A stretch of DNA of 32,868 nt from Eubacteriales bacterium (GTDB lineage Bacteria; Bacillota; Clostridia; Christensenellales; MB2-83). Within the stretch, counting starts at the first letter, position 1; each line of letters begins with the position of its first letter. The notes below the pieces were generated by a model, which worked only from the letters and a program-made list of their open reading frames with translations, made no database searches and was not told the DNA's origin. The position numbers and the translations under genes were made by a program. Shown in pieces: positions 23,875-31,091 of this stretch. The stretch spans positions 1 through 32,868 of the forward strand of contig JAHAZM010000014.1 of the NCBI GenBank assembly GCA_018385275.1. The letters are read 5' to 3'.

Positions 23875-23961
23875 GCCGGTGTGATGGAATTGGCAGACGT
23901 GCTGGACTCAAAATCCAGTCCTGGCAACAGGGTGCGGGTTCGACCCCCGCCACCGGCACCA
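23875..23961 (+). tRNA. tRNA-Leu(CAA), class II, CCA encoded
   Basis: A complete 87-nt class II tRNA. The acceptor stem GCCGGTG (23875-23881) pairs with CACCGGC (23951-23957), then A and encoded CCA (23959-23961). The anticodon stem CTGGA/TCCAG encloses loop CTCAAAA, anticodon CAA (reads UUG). Long variable arm with CCTG/CAGG stem. T-arm GCGGG-TTCGACC-CCCGC is perfect. It is followed directly by a terminator and is the only intact tRNA gene in the window. Confidence 0.95.
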
Positions 23962-23998
23962 CGAAAAAAAGCAGGTCAACATGCCTGCTTTTTTCTCT
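23939..23998 (+). repeat. Direct repeat, copy 1: tRNA-Leu 3' end plus terminator
   Basis: 60 bp beginning in the T-loop and running through CCA and the terminator. It recurs at 24095-24154 with 2 mismatches (58/60). Confidence 0.9.
23965..23994 (+). terminator. Terminator of tRNA-Leu
   Basis: AAAAAAGCAGG (23965-23975) pairs with CCTGCTTTTTT (23984-23994), loop of 8; the T-tract is part of the stem. Confidence 0.85.
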
Positions 23999-24020
23999 GC
24001 TTAAAGGGGGGGCGAACAGA

Positions 24021-24061
24021 GGCGGAAATGAATGACGTGCCGGTGGCACGTCAGAACCGCC
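24021..24061 (+). repeat. Structured palindromic element, copy B (plus orientation)
   Basis: Outer stem GGCGG/CCGCC (24021-24025 with 24057-24061) and inner stem GACGTGCC/GGCACGTC (24034-24041 with 24045-24052), loop GGT. It shares with element A the TGAATGAC entry, the CCGGTGG apex and GTCAGA, while three successive inner base pairs differ and are all compensated. Further hairpins follow (24056-24062 with 24072-24078, and CACG/CGTG at 24080-24091). Confidence 0.7.
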
Positions 24062-24094
24062 GGCGACCAAACGGCGGTCACGCCGCCGTGCGAA

Positions 24095-24154
24095 TTCGAC
24101 CCCCGCCACCGGCACCACGAAAAAAAGCGGGTCAACAGGCCTGCTTTTTTCTCT
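24095..24154 (+). repeat. Direct repeat, copy 2: orphan tRNA-Leu 3' end plus terminator
   Basis: Duplicate of 23939-23998 with 2 mismatches, including CCA and a working-looking terminator (24121-24150, GCGGG/CCTGC with one G-U pair and six T). No tRNA 5' half precedes it: element B and other hairpins do. The T-stem 5' strand is GCGAA instead of GCGGG and would not pair, so this is a remnant. Confidence 0.85.
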
Positions 24155-24205
24155 ACTCAGAAGAATAATAAACCCGGGAAAAACCGCGCGGAAGCGTGTC
24201 CCTCG

Positions 24206-24457
24206 TTATTCGGGATCGCCGTCCAGTCCTCGGAAGAATTCCTCATAGGAACAACCGTAAAATTTGCGCAGCTCAATCAGGACGCTGGCTCGGATATTCA
24301 GCTCGCCGGATTCGTATTTCTCATAGGTCGTGCGGCCTATATCGCAGCCCCGTCGCTGCAGTTCCGCGCAGACTTTTTCCTGTGAAAGACGAGCATCTTT
24401 CCGCAGTCGGCGCAGATTTTCTCCCATATTCCGATCACGTCGTATTTTCTGTTCCAC
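24206..24457 (-). CDS. XRE-family helix-turn-helix regulator, 83 aa
   Basis: Cro/C1-type DNA-binding domain covering about residues 11-75: NLRRLRKDARLSQEKVCAEL, then the recognition region GRTTYEKYESGELNI and a closing helix VLIELRKFYGCSYEEFF. No sensor domain is attached. The start is uncertain: GTG at 24457 has only a weak GGCGGTG upstream, and ATG at 24427 begins at MGENLRR with no good ribosome binding site. It is divergent from the SLOG-protein gene, and the 107-bp space holds palindromic repeats, so it probably represses that promoter and possibly its own. No clear promoter was found on its own strand. Confidence 0.85.
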   Translation of the reverse strand: MEQKIRRDRNMGENLRRLRKDARLSQEKVCAELQRRGCDIGRTTYEKYESGELNIRASVLIELRKFYGCSYEEFFRGLDGDPE

Positions 24458-24472
24458 TTTTTACACCGCCGG

Positions 24473-24548
24473 TTTGACCAGTATTGGTTGCAACTACTGA
24501 CAGTTTATGCTATAATAACCGCAAATATTGACCGCTATACTGGTCAAA
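24473..24548. promoter_or_regulatory. Operator-like inverted repeats between XRE and SLOG genes
   Basis: A 12-bp perfect inverted repeat, TTTGACCAGTAT (24473-24484) and ATACTGGTCAAA (24537-24548), brackets the whole SLOG promoter with 52 bp between. The right part is itself a palindrome, TTGACC-8-GGTCAA (24528-24547), downstream of +1. The left site runs up to the -35 box. This is the arrangement expected for binding of a dimeric XRE repressor at two sites, perhaps with looping. Confidence 0.65.
24488..24516 (+). promoter_or_regulatory. Sigma-A-type promoter of the SLOG-protein gene
   Basis: TTGCAA (24488-24493), a 17-bp spacer and TATAAT (24511-24516) with an extended -10 TGC. Predicted +1 near 24523; leader of about 42 nt containing the right-hand palindrome. 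Confidence 0.8.
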
Positions 24549-24564
24549 ATAAGGAAACCGGAAA

Positions 24565-25020
24565 ATGATTGTGACATTCTGTGGGCACAGGGAGGTCTCT
24601 CAAGAGGAAACTGTTTCAGCGCATCTTGAAAGAATCATCGAGGACCTGATCTCGGAAGGAGCGGTTCTGTTTCTGCTCGGCGGTTACGGACGGTTCGACG
24701 CGCTGGCGGCACGGGCGACCCGTAAAGCGCAGGCGCGTCATCCTGAGATCCAGTCCGTTTTGGTCGTTCCGTATCCCGACCGGAAATACGACGAGACGCT
24801 GTACGACCGGACCGTTTATCCGCCGCTCGAAGCGGTACCGCGGCGATTTGCCATTTCCAAACGAAACGAATACATGGTCGACAAGGCGGACGCCGTGGTC
24901 GCTTACGTCGAGCACGCCTGGGGCGGCGCGGCGAAAACGGCGGCATACGCCGCGCGCAGAAAAAAACGAGTGATCCTCCTTTCCGCGGGCAATTCTGCGC
25001 GCATGGATGAATCCCTTTGA
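24565..25020 (+). CDS. SLOG-family (LOG/DprA-like Rossmann) protein, 151 aa
   Basis: A single Rossmann-like domain. An N-terminal strand MIVTFCGHRE, the nucleotide-binding loop LLGGYGRFDALAARA (37-51), VVPYPDR (67-73), ISKRNEYMVDKADAVVAYV (97-115) and WGGAAKTAAYAARRKKRVI (119-137) are the conserved parts of the YpsA/DUF1273-like SLOG group. SLOG proteins bind nucleotide-derived ligands and some act in stress or phage-defence systems; this one's ligand is unknown and no effector domain is fused. ATG at 24565 with AAGGAA 8 nt upstream. It is controlled from the operator-rich space shared with the XRE gene. Confidence 0.82.
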   Translation: MIVTFCGHREVSQEETVSAHLERIIEDLISEGAVLFLLGGYGRFDALAARATRKAQARHPEIQSVLVVPYPDRKYDETLYDRTVYPPLEAVPRRFAISKRNEYMVDKADAVVAYVEHAWGGAAKTAAYAARRKKRVILLSAGNSARMDESL

Positions 25021-25083
25021 GATCGAAAACGGGAACGCCTTTTCCGCGGAAAAGCGGACGGCCCAAACGGGAAAAGGTAAAAT

Positions 25084-25109
25084 AAAACCGCCGGATACGG
25101 CGGTTTTTC
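25084..25109. terminator. Bidirectional terminator between the SLOG gene and the beta-galactosidase gene
   Basis: 10-bp perfect stem (25084-25093 with 25098-25107), loop GATA, T-tract on the plus strand and TTTTATTTT on the minus strand. Confidence 0.85.
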
Positions 25110-25110
25110 G

Positions 25111-27972
25111 TTATTTCTTGTTGGGACAGTCAAAGCGGCGAAACAGAAGCCGAAGACTCCCCTCGCCTTTGGCCGGGACCCGGTAGGCCTCGCCCGGCAG
25201 GGGGCCGCAGGCGCCCGAACCCACGCCCGTCACCGCGTGATCCAGACTGAGCCACGTCGCACCGGAAGGTTTCAGCTCGTCGGCGTGCGCCGCGGCGGCC
25301 AGTTCGGCGGCCGAAAACGGCAGCGCAGAGAACGACTCCATGCCTTCGACGCGGATCGCGCTCGTTCCGTTGCCGATCTCGACGTAATCGGGGCGGTAAT
25401 GGCTCCCGTTTTCCTGCGGTCTGGCATAGGGATAGTATTGAGAGGCGACGTCGGAGACGTAATCGTCCTTAACGGCGTACTCGTAGAGGTCGGGATAGGT
25501 CTCGCCCGGCCCGTAAGCGCGGTATTTCAGACGATCGAACGACCCGTCGAGGCGCATCGTCCAGCCGACGCGCGGCAAAAACGCCCAGCGGCGGAACGGG
25601 CCCTCCGCCTGCCGGTACGACGTTGAAAGCGTGACGCCCTCTTCAAAGAAAGCGTAGGTTACGTCGGCCCACAGGACGGGCGCGCGGCGCGCCGCGCCGA
25701 CGCGCAGGGAAAAACGCAGGACGCCGTTTTCCGTCCGCCAATCGGTGACGTCGGGAACCGAGCGGCTCAGCAGCGCTTCGTCCCATTGCCGGGCGACGTC
25801 ACGGTCATTGTCGATCGGCGCGCGCCAAAGGTTCAGGGATAAGCCGGGGTATTCGACGCCGTCGAAGGTCAGGCCGAGAAGCTCGCCGCTGAGCAGGCTG
25901 AAGCGATACCGGGCGCGCCCGGCGCGGACGCGCATCACGGAGCGATCCTTTTCAAAAGCAGCCGCGGTCGGCGTCATGGGCGTCGGACAGAAGTCGTCGA
26001 CGTAAAACTGCTCATAGGCCGTACAGGAACCGTCCGGCGCGTAAAGCCCGGCCAGCAGAGTCGATCCGTCCTTCCACGGGACGAAGACCTCGCCGCGCGG
26101 CGGGATACGGACCTCCGTCCGCGTTTCGGCGGCGCCGCCGCGAAGAACGAGCGTGCCGGTCAAAGGCGCGAAATAATTCCGGTTCCGGACCGTAACGCCG
26201 GTTTGCGAACGGAAAAAAGCCACGGGCTGATACGTCTTCTTCATCTGCAGGGAACCGGCCTTGAGCTTCCGGTCAGCTGTCACGATCCCGTCGAGACAGA
26301 AATTGCCGTCGTGGGGGCATTCGCCGAAATCGCCGCCGTAGCGGAACGAGCCGCCGGGTACGGCGATGCCATGATCGGCCCATTCCCAGATAAAGCCGCC
26401 CATGAGACGTTCGGACGAGTCGAACGCTTCCCAATACTCCCGCAGGCCGCCCGGGCCGTTGCCCATGGCGTGGGCATATTCGCACAGGACCAGGGGACGG
26501 CGTTCTTTTTCGTCGCGCAGATAACCGTCCGTGATCCACTCGGCGGGCGGATACATGCGGCTGATGACGTCCAACCCCGCCTCGTAGAAAGCGTCGGGGC
26601 CGGCGGTCTCACGATCGATGAACTGGATGCCCTCGTAGTGGACGGGGCGGTCGTCGCAGGCTTTGACGGTGCGGAGCGCGGCAATCAAATTAGGGCCCCA
26701 GCCGCTTTCGTTGCCCAGCGACCACAGCACGACGCAGGCGCGGTTCTTGAAAGTCTCGACGTTCTGCTTCTGGCGCTCGCAAACGCTGTGAGTAAACAGC
26801 GGATTGCCCGCCATGCTGTCGAACCCTCTTTCATAAGGCAGTCCGCTCCCGTCGGCTACGCTGCCGTGGGTCTCGACGTCGCTTTCGCTCACGACGTAGA
26901 TCCCGTATTCGTCGCACAGCTCGTAAAGCAGCGGAGAAGCCGGATAATGCGACGTGCGCAGCGCGTTGACGTGGAGGGATTTCATCAGCCGGATATCGGC
27001 CAGCATATCTTCGTAGGACACGGCGGCGCCTTTTTCGGGGTGAAAATCATGGCGGTTGACCCCGTAAAATTTGACGGGCCGGCCGTTGAGGCGGTACACG
27101 CCGTCGCGCACTTCGGTCGTTCTGACGCCGACGCGCTCGAGAATGCGCTCGCCGTTGGCCGAAAGCATCACGTCGTACAGCGCCGGGCTTTCCGCGCTCC
27201 AGAAGCGCGCGCGCCGGATCCGAAACGAAACGCTCTGTCCGGCGGCGGCGCGCCGGCTCTCCCCCTCGACCTGAACGTCGACAGAGAGCGGGCTGCGGTT
27301 TTCAAACACGATCACGCCGTCGGGCCCCTCGATCCGCGTGACGACGCGGTAGTCGACGATATGCTCCGCCGGGCGCGTCAACAGATAGACGCTGCGGAAG
27401 ATCCCCGTCCAGCGCCATTTATCCTGATCCTCGAGATAACTGCCGAAGCACCATTTGACGACGAGCACGTCGAGCTTGTTTTCCCCGTCAAGGAGAGCCT
27501 CCGTCGCGTCGAACTCGCTGATCCGGTGAGAACCCTGCGAAAATCCGACGAATACGCCGTTAAGGTATAAATAAAAACAGCTGTCGACGCCCTCGAAAAC
27601 CAGGTAATACTTCCTGCCCTCTTCCTTGCGCAGGGTCAGTCTGCGGGAATAATGGAAGCAGGGATTTTTCTTCGGGACGCGCGGCGGATCGAAGGGAAAC
27701 GGATAGGCGTAATTGGTATACTGGAAGCGATCGAAACCCGCCGTCTGCACGCAGGAAGGAACGGCAATCTCATATTGCCCTTTGCGCGTCCAGAAGCCGT
27801 CCGCGTCCGCCACGCACTCATAGGGCGTGAGACGCCAGGTCCCGTCGAGCGACAAAAAGCGATCGCTTGCACGGCGATCACGGGAAAACGCGGCATCGCC
27901 GAACGGGATATAATAAGCGCGCGGCGGGAGCACGTTGACGGAAAGATCGGTTTCAAAACAGTTCTCGATCAT
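25111..27972 (-). CDS. lacZ: GH2 beta-galactosidase, 953 aa
   Basis: Glycoside hydrolase family 2, LacZ type. Domains in order: sugar-binding jelly roll (about 35-200, with GTWRLTPY and the DQDKWRWTGIFRSVYL signature), Ig-like domain (200-290), TIM barrel (295-590), second Ig-like domain and the C-terminal beta-galactosidase small-chain domain (about 690-950). The acid/base Glu422 is in WSLGNESGWG and the nucleophile Glu498 in VLCEYAHAMGN; the metal-site ESDVETHG (363-370) matches the E. coli Glu416/His418 region. No signal peptide, so it acts on lactose or other beta-galactosides in the cytoplasm. It starts 42 bp after the DUF1667 gene with only a weak AGGA ribosome binding site and no promoter I can see, so it may be the last gene of the glycerol-3-phosphate operon. 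No lactose permease is nearby. Other GH2 specificities cannot be excluded. Confidence 0.9.
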   Translation of the reverse strand: MIENCFETDLSVNVLPPRAYYIPFGDAAFSRDRRASDRFLSLDGTWRLTPYECVADADGFWTRKGQYEIAVPSCVQTAGFDRFQYTNYAYPFPFDPPRVPKKNPCFHYSRRLTLRKEEGRKYYLVFEGVDSCFYLYLNGVFVGFSQGSHRISEFDATEALLDGENKLDVLVVKWCFGSYLEDQDKWRWTGIFRSVYLLTRPAEHIVDYRVVTRIEGPDGVIVFENRSPLSVDVQVEGESRRAAAGQSVSFRIRRARFWSAESPALYDVMLSANGERILERVGVRTTEVRDGVYRLNGRPVKFYGVNRHDFHPEKGAAVSYEDMLADIRLMKSLHVNALRTSHYPASPLLYELCDEYGIYVVSESDVETHGSVADGSGLPYERGFDSMAGNPLFTHSVCERQKQNVETFKNRACVVLWSLGNESGWGPNLIAALRTVKACDDRPVHYEGIQFIDRETAGPDAFYEAGLDVISRMYPPAEWITDGYLRDEKERRPLVLCEYAHAMGNGPGGLREYWEAFDSSERLMGGFIWEWADHGIAVPGGSFRYGGDFGECPHDGNFCLDGIVTADRKLKAGSLQMKKTYQPVAFFRSQTGVTVRNRNYFAPLTGTLVLRGGAAETRTEVRIPPRGEVFVPWKDGSTLLAGLYAPDGSCTAYEQFYVDDFCPTPMTPTAAAFEKDRSVMRVRAGRARYRFSLLSGELLGLTFDGVEYPGLSLNLWRAPIDNDRDVARQWDEALLSRSVPDVTDWRTENGVLRFSLRVGAARRAPVLWADVTYAFFEEGVTLSTSYRQAEGPFRRWAFLPRVGWTMRLDGSFDRLKYRAYGPGETYPDLYEYAVKDDYVSDVASQYYPYARPQENGSHYRPDYVEIGNGTSAIRVEGMESFSALPFSAAELAAAAHADELKPSGATWLSLDHAVTGVGSGACGPLPGEAYRVPAKGEGSLRLLFRRFDCPNKK

Positions 27973-28014
27973 GTTGGAATCCTATCTGCGGAAAACCGCG
28001 TGAAAAGGCGCCGC

Positions 28015-28380
28015 TCAGCCGCGGCGAAGGACGGTTTTGGTCGCGATGACGTCGACGCCCGTGCCCGCCGCGTCGGTCACGATCACGTCGCCGGAATACA
28101 CCGGCGCCGTCACGACGGCGCAGCGGATCGCGCGCATCACCTCGAGAACCTTTCCCTTGGCGACGTCGGAGGCGGTTTTGACCGAAACGCGCGCGATGAC
28201 GCCTCCGGTCACGGGAACGGTGCTCGTCACCGTGCGGGTCGGAGCCGTCACTTCTTTTTCTCCGTAAATCGCGCCGCGGGGGCAGGTATTGCCCGTCACG
28301 GCGACGGTTTGACCATCGACGGTCACGCTCAGCGGGCAGCCGATGGGGCACTGGATACAAGTCAGTTCATATTTCTCCAT
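28015..28380 (-). CDS. DUF1667 four-Cys protein, partner of the glycerol-3-phosphate flavoproteins, 121 aa
   Basis: The N-terminal CIQCPIGCPL (Cys8, Cys11, Cys15) and NTCPRG (Cys33) give four conserved Cys, a pattern suggesting an Fe-S cluster or zinc site. The remaining 85 residues are a beta-rich domain (TRTVTSTVPVTGG...VIATKTV). DUF1667 proteins are regularly encoded next to GlpA-like dehydrogenase and FAD-dependent oxidoreductase genes in Clostridia, as here. A role as small electron-transfer subunit of an anaerobic glycerol-3-phosphate dehydrogenase is inferred, not shown. ATG at 28380, GGAGG 9 nt upstream, only 4 bp after the preceding gene. Confidence 0.88.
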   Translation of the reverse strand: MEKYELTCIQCPIGCPLSVTVDGQTVAVTGNTCPRGAIYGEKEVTAPTRTVTSTVPVTGGVIARVSVKTASDVAKGKVLEVMRAIRCAVVTAPVYSGDVIVTDAAGTGVDVIATKTVLRRG

Positions 28381-28384
28381 ACGT

Positions 28385-29644
28385 TCAATCCTCCAGTCCG
28401 ACGCGGATCTCCGCGCCCGCTTCCAGACCGGCCAGAACGGCCGCCGGGAGCGTCAGTTCGCCCATTTCGCCGGGAGTCAGGATACGCTTTTTTACGCGGC
28501 GGAGTTCCCTCTCTCCCGCGCGGACCACAAGAGAGCGGTCACGGTAAACGTCCCCGACGCGGAAACGGAGCGTGACCGGTTCGGGCTCGTCGGTCATATT
28601 CAGGCGTTGAGGGACGGTGTAACGCACGCCGTTTTCGGCGCGGATCGTCACCGTGCGGCCCTGTCGGGCCGACGTGCCGCCGACGTAAGCCGCCGCCTGA
28701 CGGCCGGCCCGGGCGGCTTCCTCAGAAACGAAATCAACCAGATCGTGGACGTGAAGAACGTTGCCGCAGGCGAAAACGCCGGCGACGGAGGTTTCGAGAC
28801 TGTCGTCGACCTCGGGCCCGCCCGTCACGCGGCTGAGACGAACGCCGGCTTTTTTGGAGAGCTCGTTTTCCGGCAGCAAGCCGCATGAAAGCAGGAGCGT
28901 ATCGCAGGTATAGGTCTCTTCCGTCCCCGGGATGGGGCGGCGCGCCTCGTCCACGGCGGCAATCGTCACGGCCTCGACGCGCTCTTTGCCATGGATCCGC
29001 GTCACGGTATGACTGAGCCGCAGCGGGATGCCGTAATCGTCGAGGCACTGCACGATATTGCGCTTGAGGCCGCCGGAATACGGCATGAGTTCGGCGACGA
29101 GCTTGACCGTGGCGCCCTCGAGCGTCATGCGGCGCGCCATAATCAGGCCGATGTCGCCCGAACCAAGGATCACGACTTCTTTTCCGACCCGGCAGCCCTC
29201 GATATTCATGAGCCGCTGAGCCGTGCCGGCGGTATAAACGCCGGCCGGACGGAACCCGGGTAATCCGAGCGCCCCGCGGGGACGTTCCCGGCAGCCCATC
29301 GCCAGGATCACGGCGCCGGCGCGCACCGAAACGGCGCCCTCCTCGCTGTTGACGTACAGAACGTCGCGCTCCGGAGAGACGTCGGCTACGATGGTGCGGA
29401 GTTTATACGGGATCCCCCGTTCCTCGACCTGACGGACGAAGCGGTCCGCGTATTCGGGGCCGGTCAGTTCTTCTTTGAAGGTATGCAGGCCGAAGCCGTT
29501 ATGGATGCATTGATTGAGGATGCCGCCGAGGCTGTCGTCGCGCTCGAGGATCAGGACGTCCCGTACGCCGGCGTCCCACGCGGCTACCGCCGCGGCCAGT
29601 CCCGCCGGTCCGCCGCCGATGATCACGATGTCATGCTGTTTCAT
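28385..29644 (-). CDS. FAD/NAD(P)-dependent oxidoreductase of the glp operon, 419 aa
   Basis: Pyridine-nucleotide disulfide reductase-like fold. The FAD-binding DIVIIGGGPAGLAAA is at the N-terminus, the second Rossmann motif VVILGSGDIGLIMARR around residues 160-175, and the FAD-closing VAGVFACGNVLHVHDLVD around 300-320. LGGILNQCIHNGFG (about 40-53) holds a Cys, but there is no CxxC redox-active pair. This family is the usual middle partner between the GlpA-like and DUF1667 proteins and probably links glycerol-3-phosphate oxidation to NAD(P) or another carrier. The ATG at 29644 (AAAGGAG 11 nt upstream) is preferred to GTG at 29656, which abuts that Shine-Dalgarno. Confidence 0.9.
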   Translation of the reverse strand: MKQHDIVIIGGGPAGLAAAVAAWDAGVRDVLILERDDSLGGILNQCIHNGFGLHTFKEELTGPEYADRFVRQVEERGIPYKLRTIVADVSPERDVLYVNSEEGAVSVRAGAVILAMGCRERPRGALGLPGFRPAGVYTAGTAQRLMNIEGCRVGKEVVILGSGDIGLIMARRMTLEGATVKLVAELMPYSGGLKRNIVQCLDDYGIPLRLSHTVTRIHGKERVEAVTIAAVDEARRPIPGTEETYTCDTLLLSCGLLPENELSKKAGVRLSRVTGGPEVDDSLETSVAGVFACGNVLHVHDLVDFVSEEAARAGRQAAAYVGGTSARQGRTVTIRAENGVRYTVPQRLNMTDEPEPVTLRFRVGDVYRDRSLVVRAGERELRRVKKRILTPGEMGELTLPAAVLAGLEAGAEIRVGLED

Positions 29645-29652
29645 TTTTCCGC

Positions 29653-31083
29653 TCACTCCTTTATCAGTTCGGATCCGGGTCTGTTCTTGGTGACCTTTTC
29701 AAGCGGGATATGAAGGTGCTCGGCGAGCAGTTCCATTGTTCGCGGCGTACAGAAGCCGGCCTGACAGCGGCCCATGCCCTGCCGGACGCGGCGCTTGACG
29801 CCGTCCATGCTTCTGGCGCCCAGGGTGCGTTCGATCGCGTCGACGATCTCGCCCTCGGAAACGCTCTCGCACCGGCAGACGATCCTGCCGTAATCCGGGC
29901 GGCGGGCGATCAGCGCCGCGCGCTCCTCGGGCGGCAATTTCGCCACCTCCGGGATGCCCTTCCGCACAGCGAGGAAATCCTCCTTTTTTCGGGCGCCCGC
30001 GCGTTCTGCGATCAGTCCGGCGAGGTACTCGCCGATGGCCGGAGCCGAGGTCAGCCCCGGGGATTCAATGGCGGCCGCGTCGAAAAAGCCCGGCGCGTCC
30101 TCGACTTCTCCGAGGATAAAATCGCCTGTCGTGCCGTGAGCGCGCAAGCCGGAAAATCCGGTGATCACGCGATTGAGCGGAAGATCCGGAACGCTGAGAC
30201 GGGCGCGGCGGGCGATCTCGTCCGTGCCGGCGCGGGTCGTCTCGGTGTCCTCTTTGTCGTCAATGCTTTCGGCGTTGGGGCCGATCATCAGATTGCCGTG
30301 AACGGTCGGCGTGACAAGCACGCCCTTGCCCTGTTTGCCGGGCATCTGAAAGATCGTGGCCGAAACAAGTCCTCCGACCTCCTGATCGAAGATCATGTAT
30401 TCGCCGCGGCGCGGGGTGACGCTGATTTTATGAGCGGAAACGAGATTATGGATCGTATCGGAGTAAAGACCGGCGGCGTTGACGACGAAGCGGGCGCGCA
30501 CGGGGCCGCGATTCGTCTGCAGGCAATATCCCTCTCCGTCGCGCGCGATCCCCGTGACCTCGGTGAGAAAACGGAAGACCGCGCCGTTGTCGGCGGCGTT
30601 TTCGGCAAACGCCAGCGTCATGCCGAACGGACAGACGATGCCCGAGGTGGGCGCGTACAGAGCCGCGCATACCTGCTCAGAAAGCGCCGGTTCCAGTCGA
30701 CGCGCTTCCTCTCCTGTGATGAGACGCAGGTCGCTCACGCCGTTGCGCAGTCCCCGTTCATAGAGGGCCCGCAGAGCCGGGATTTCTTCCTCGTCAAAGC
30801 AAAGGACAAGCGCGCCGTTCTGACGATAAGCAAAATCCAACGGACCGCAAAGCTCACGGATCAGTTCAGCGCCGCGCACGTTCAGGCGCGCCATCCATGA
30901 ATCCGTTTCCGGATCGAAACCCGCGTGCGCGATGCCGGAATTGGCCTTTGACGTCCCGGAACAAACGTCTTCTTCCTTTTCCAGTACGCAAAGCCTCAAA
31001 TCGTATCGGGAGAGTTCCCGGGCCGTCGCCGCGCCGACCACACCGGCGCCGACGACGCAAACATCAAAGTCGTATCGTTCCAT
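29653..31083 (-). CDS. GlpA-like FAD-dependent glycerol-3-phosphate dehydrogenase with C-terminal Fe-S (BFD-like) domain, 476 aa
   Basis: DAO-family flavoprotein. Dinucleotide-binding VVGAGVVGAATARELSRY (10-27), substrate-side GTSKANSGIAHAGFD (43-57) as in GlpO/GlpA-type enzymes, GFSGLRA near 309-315 and the FAD-closing segment AIESPGLTSAPAIGEYLA (338-355). The C-terminal domain has four Cys, CRC (403, 405) and CQAGFC (440, 445), the BFD-like [2Fe-2S] pattern of GlpA and related dehydrogenases. Expected reaction: sn-glycerol-3-phosphate to dihydroxyacetone phosphate, electrons leaving by the Fe-S centre to the next two gene products. 53 bp after glpK. The only strong Shine-Dalgarno lies 27 nt before the ATG, with a hairpin between; an in-frame ATT at 31101 is an alternative start (see findings). 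Confidence 0.88.
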   Translation of the reverse strand: MERYDFDVCVVGAGVVGAATARELSRYDLRLCVLEKEEDVCSGTSKANSGIAHAGFDPETDSWMARLNVRGAELIRELCGPLDFAYRQNGALVLCFDEEEIPALRALYERGLRNGVSDLRLITGEEARRLEPALSEQVCAALYAPTSGIVCPFGMTLAFAENAADNGAVFRFLTEVTGIARDGEGYCLQTNRGPVRARFVVNAAGLYSDTIHNLVSAHKISVTPRRGEYMIFDQEVGGLVSATIFQMPGKQGKGVLVTPTVHGNLMIGPNAESIDDKEDTETTRAGTDEIARRARLSVPDLPLNRVITGFSGLRAHGTTGDFILGEVEDAPGFFDAAAIESPGLTSAPAIGEYLAGLIAERAGARKKEDFLAVRKGIPEVAKLPPEERAALIARRPDYGRIVCRCESVSEGEIVDAIERTLGARSMDGVKRRVRQGMGRCQAGFCTPRTMELLAEHLHIPLEKVTKNRPGSELIKE

Positions 31084-31091
31084 TCTTTTCA

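Noticed and set aside
24039-24117. A third complete tRNA-Leu, because GCCGGTG and CACCGGCACCA bracket this stretch
   Set aside because: The 5' GCCGGTG is part of the inner stem-loop of element B, which also has CCGGTGG in copy A, and there is no D-arm, anticodon arm or paired T-stem.
23725-24168. 147-codon plus-strand open frame over the tRNA locus
   Set aside because: It translates the tRNA gene, its remnants and the terminators; not a protein.
26203-27570. 455-codon plus-strand open frame opposite lacZ
   Set aside because: Antisense of a clear GH2 gene; no recognisable motif or start signal.
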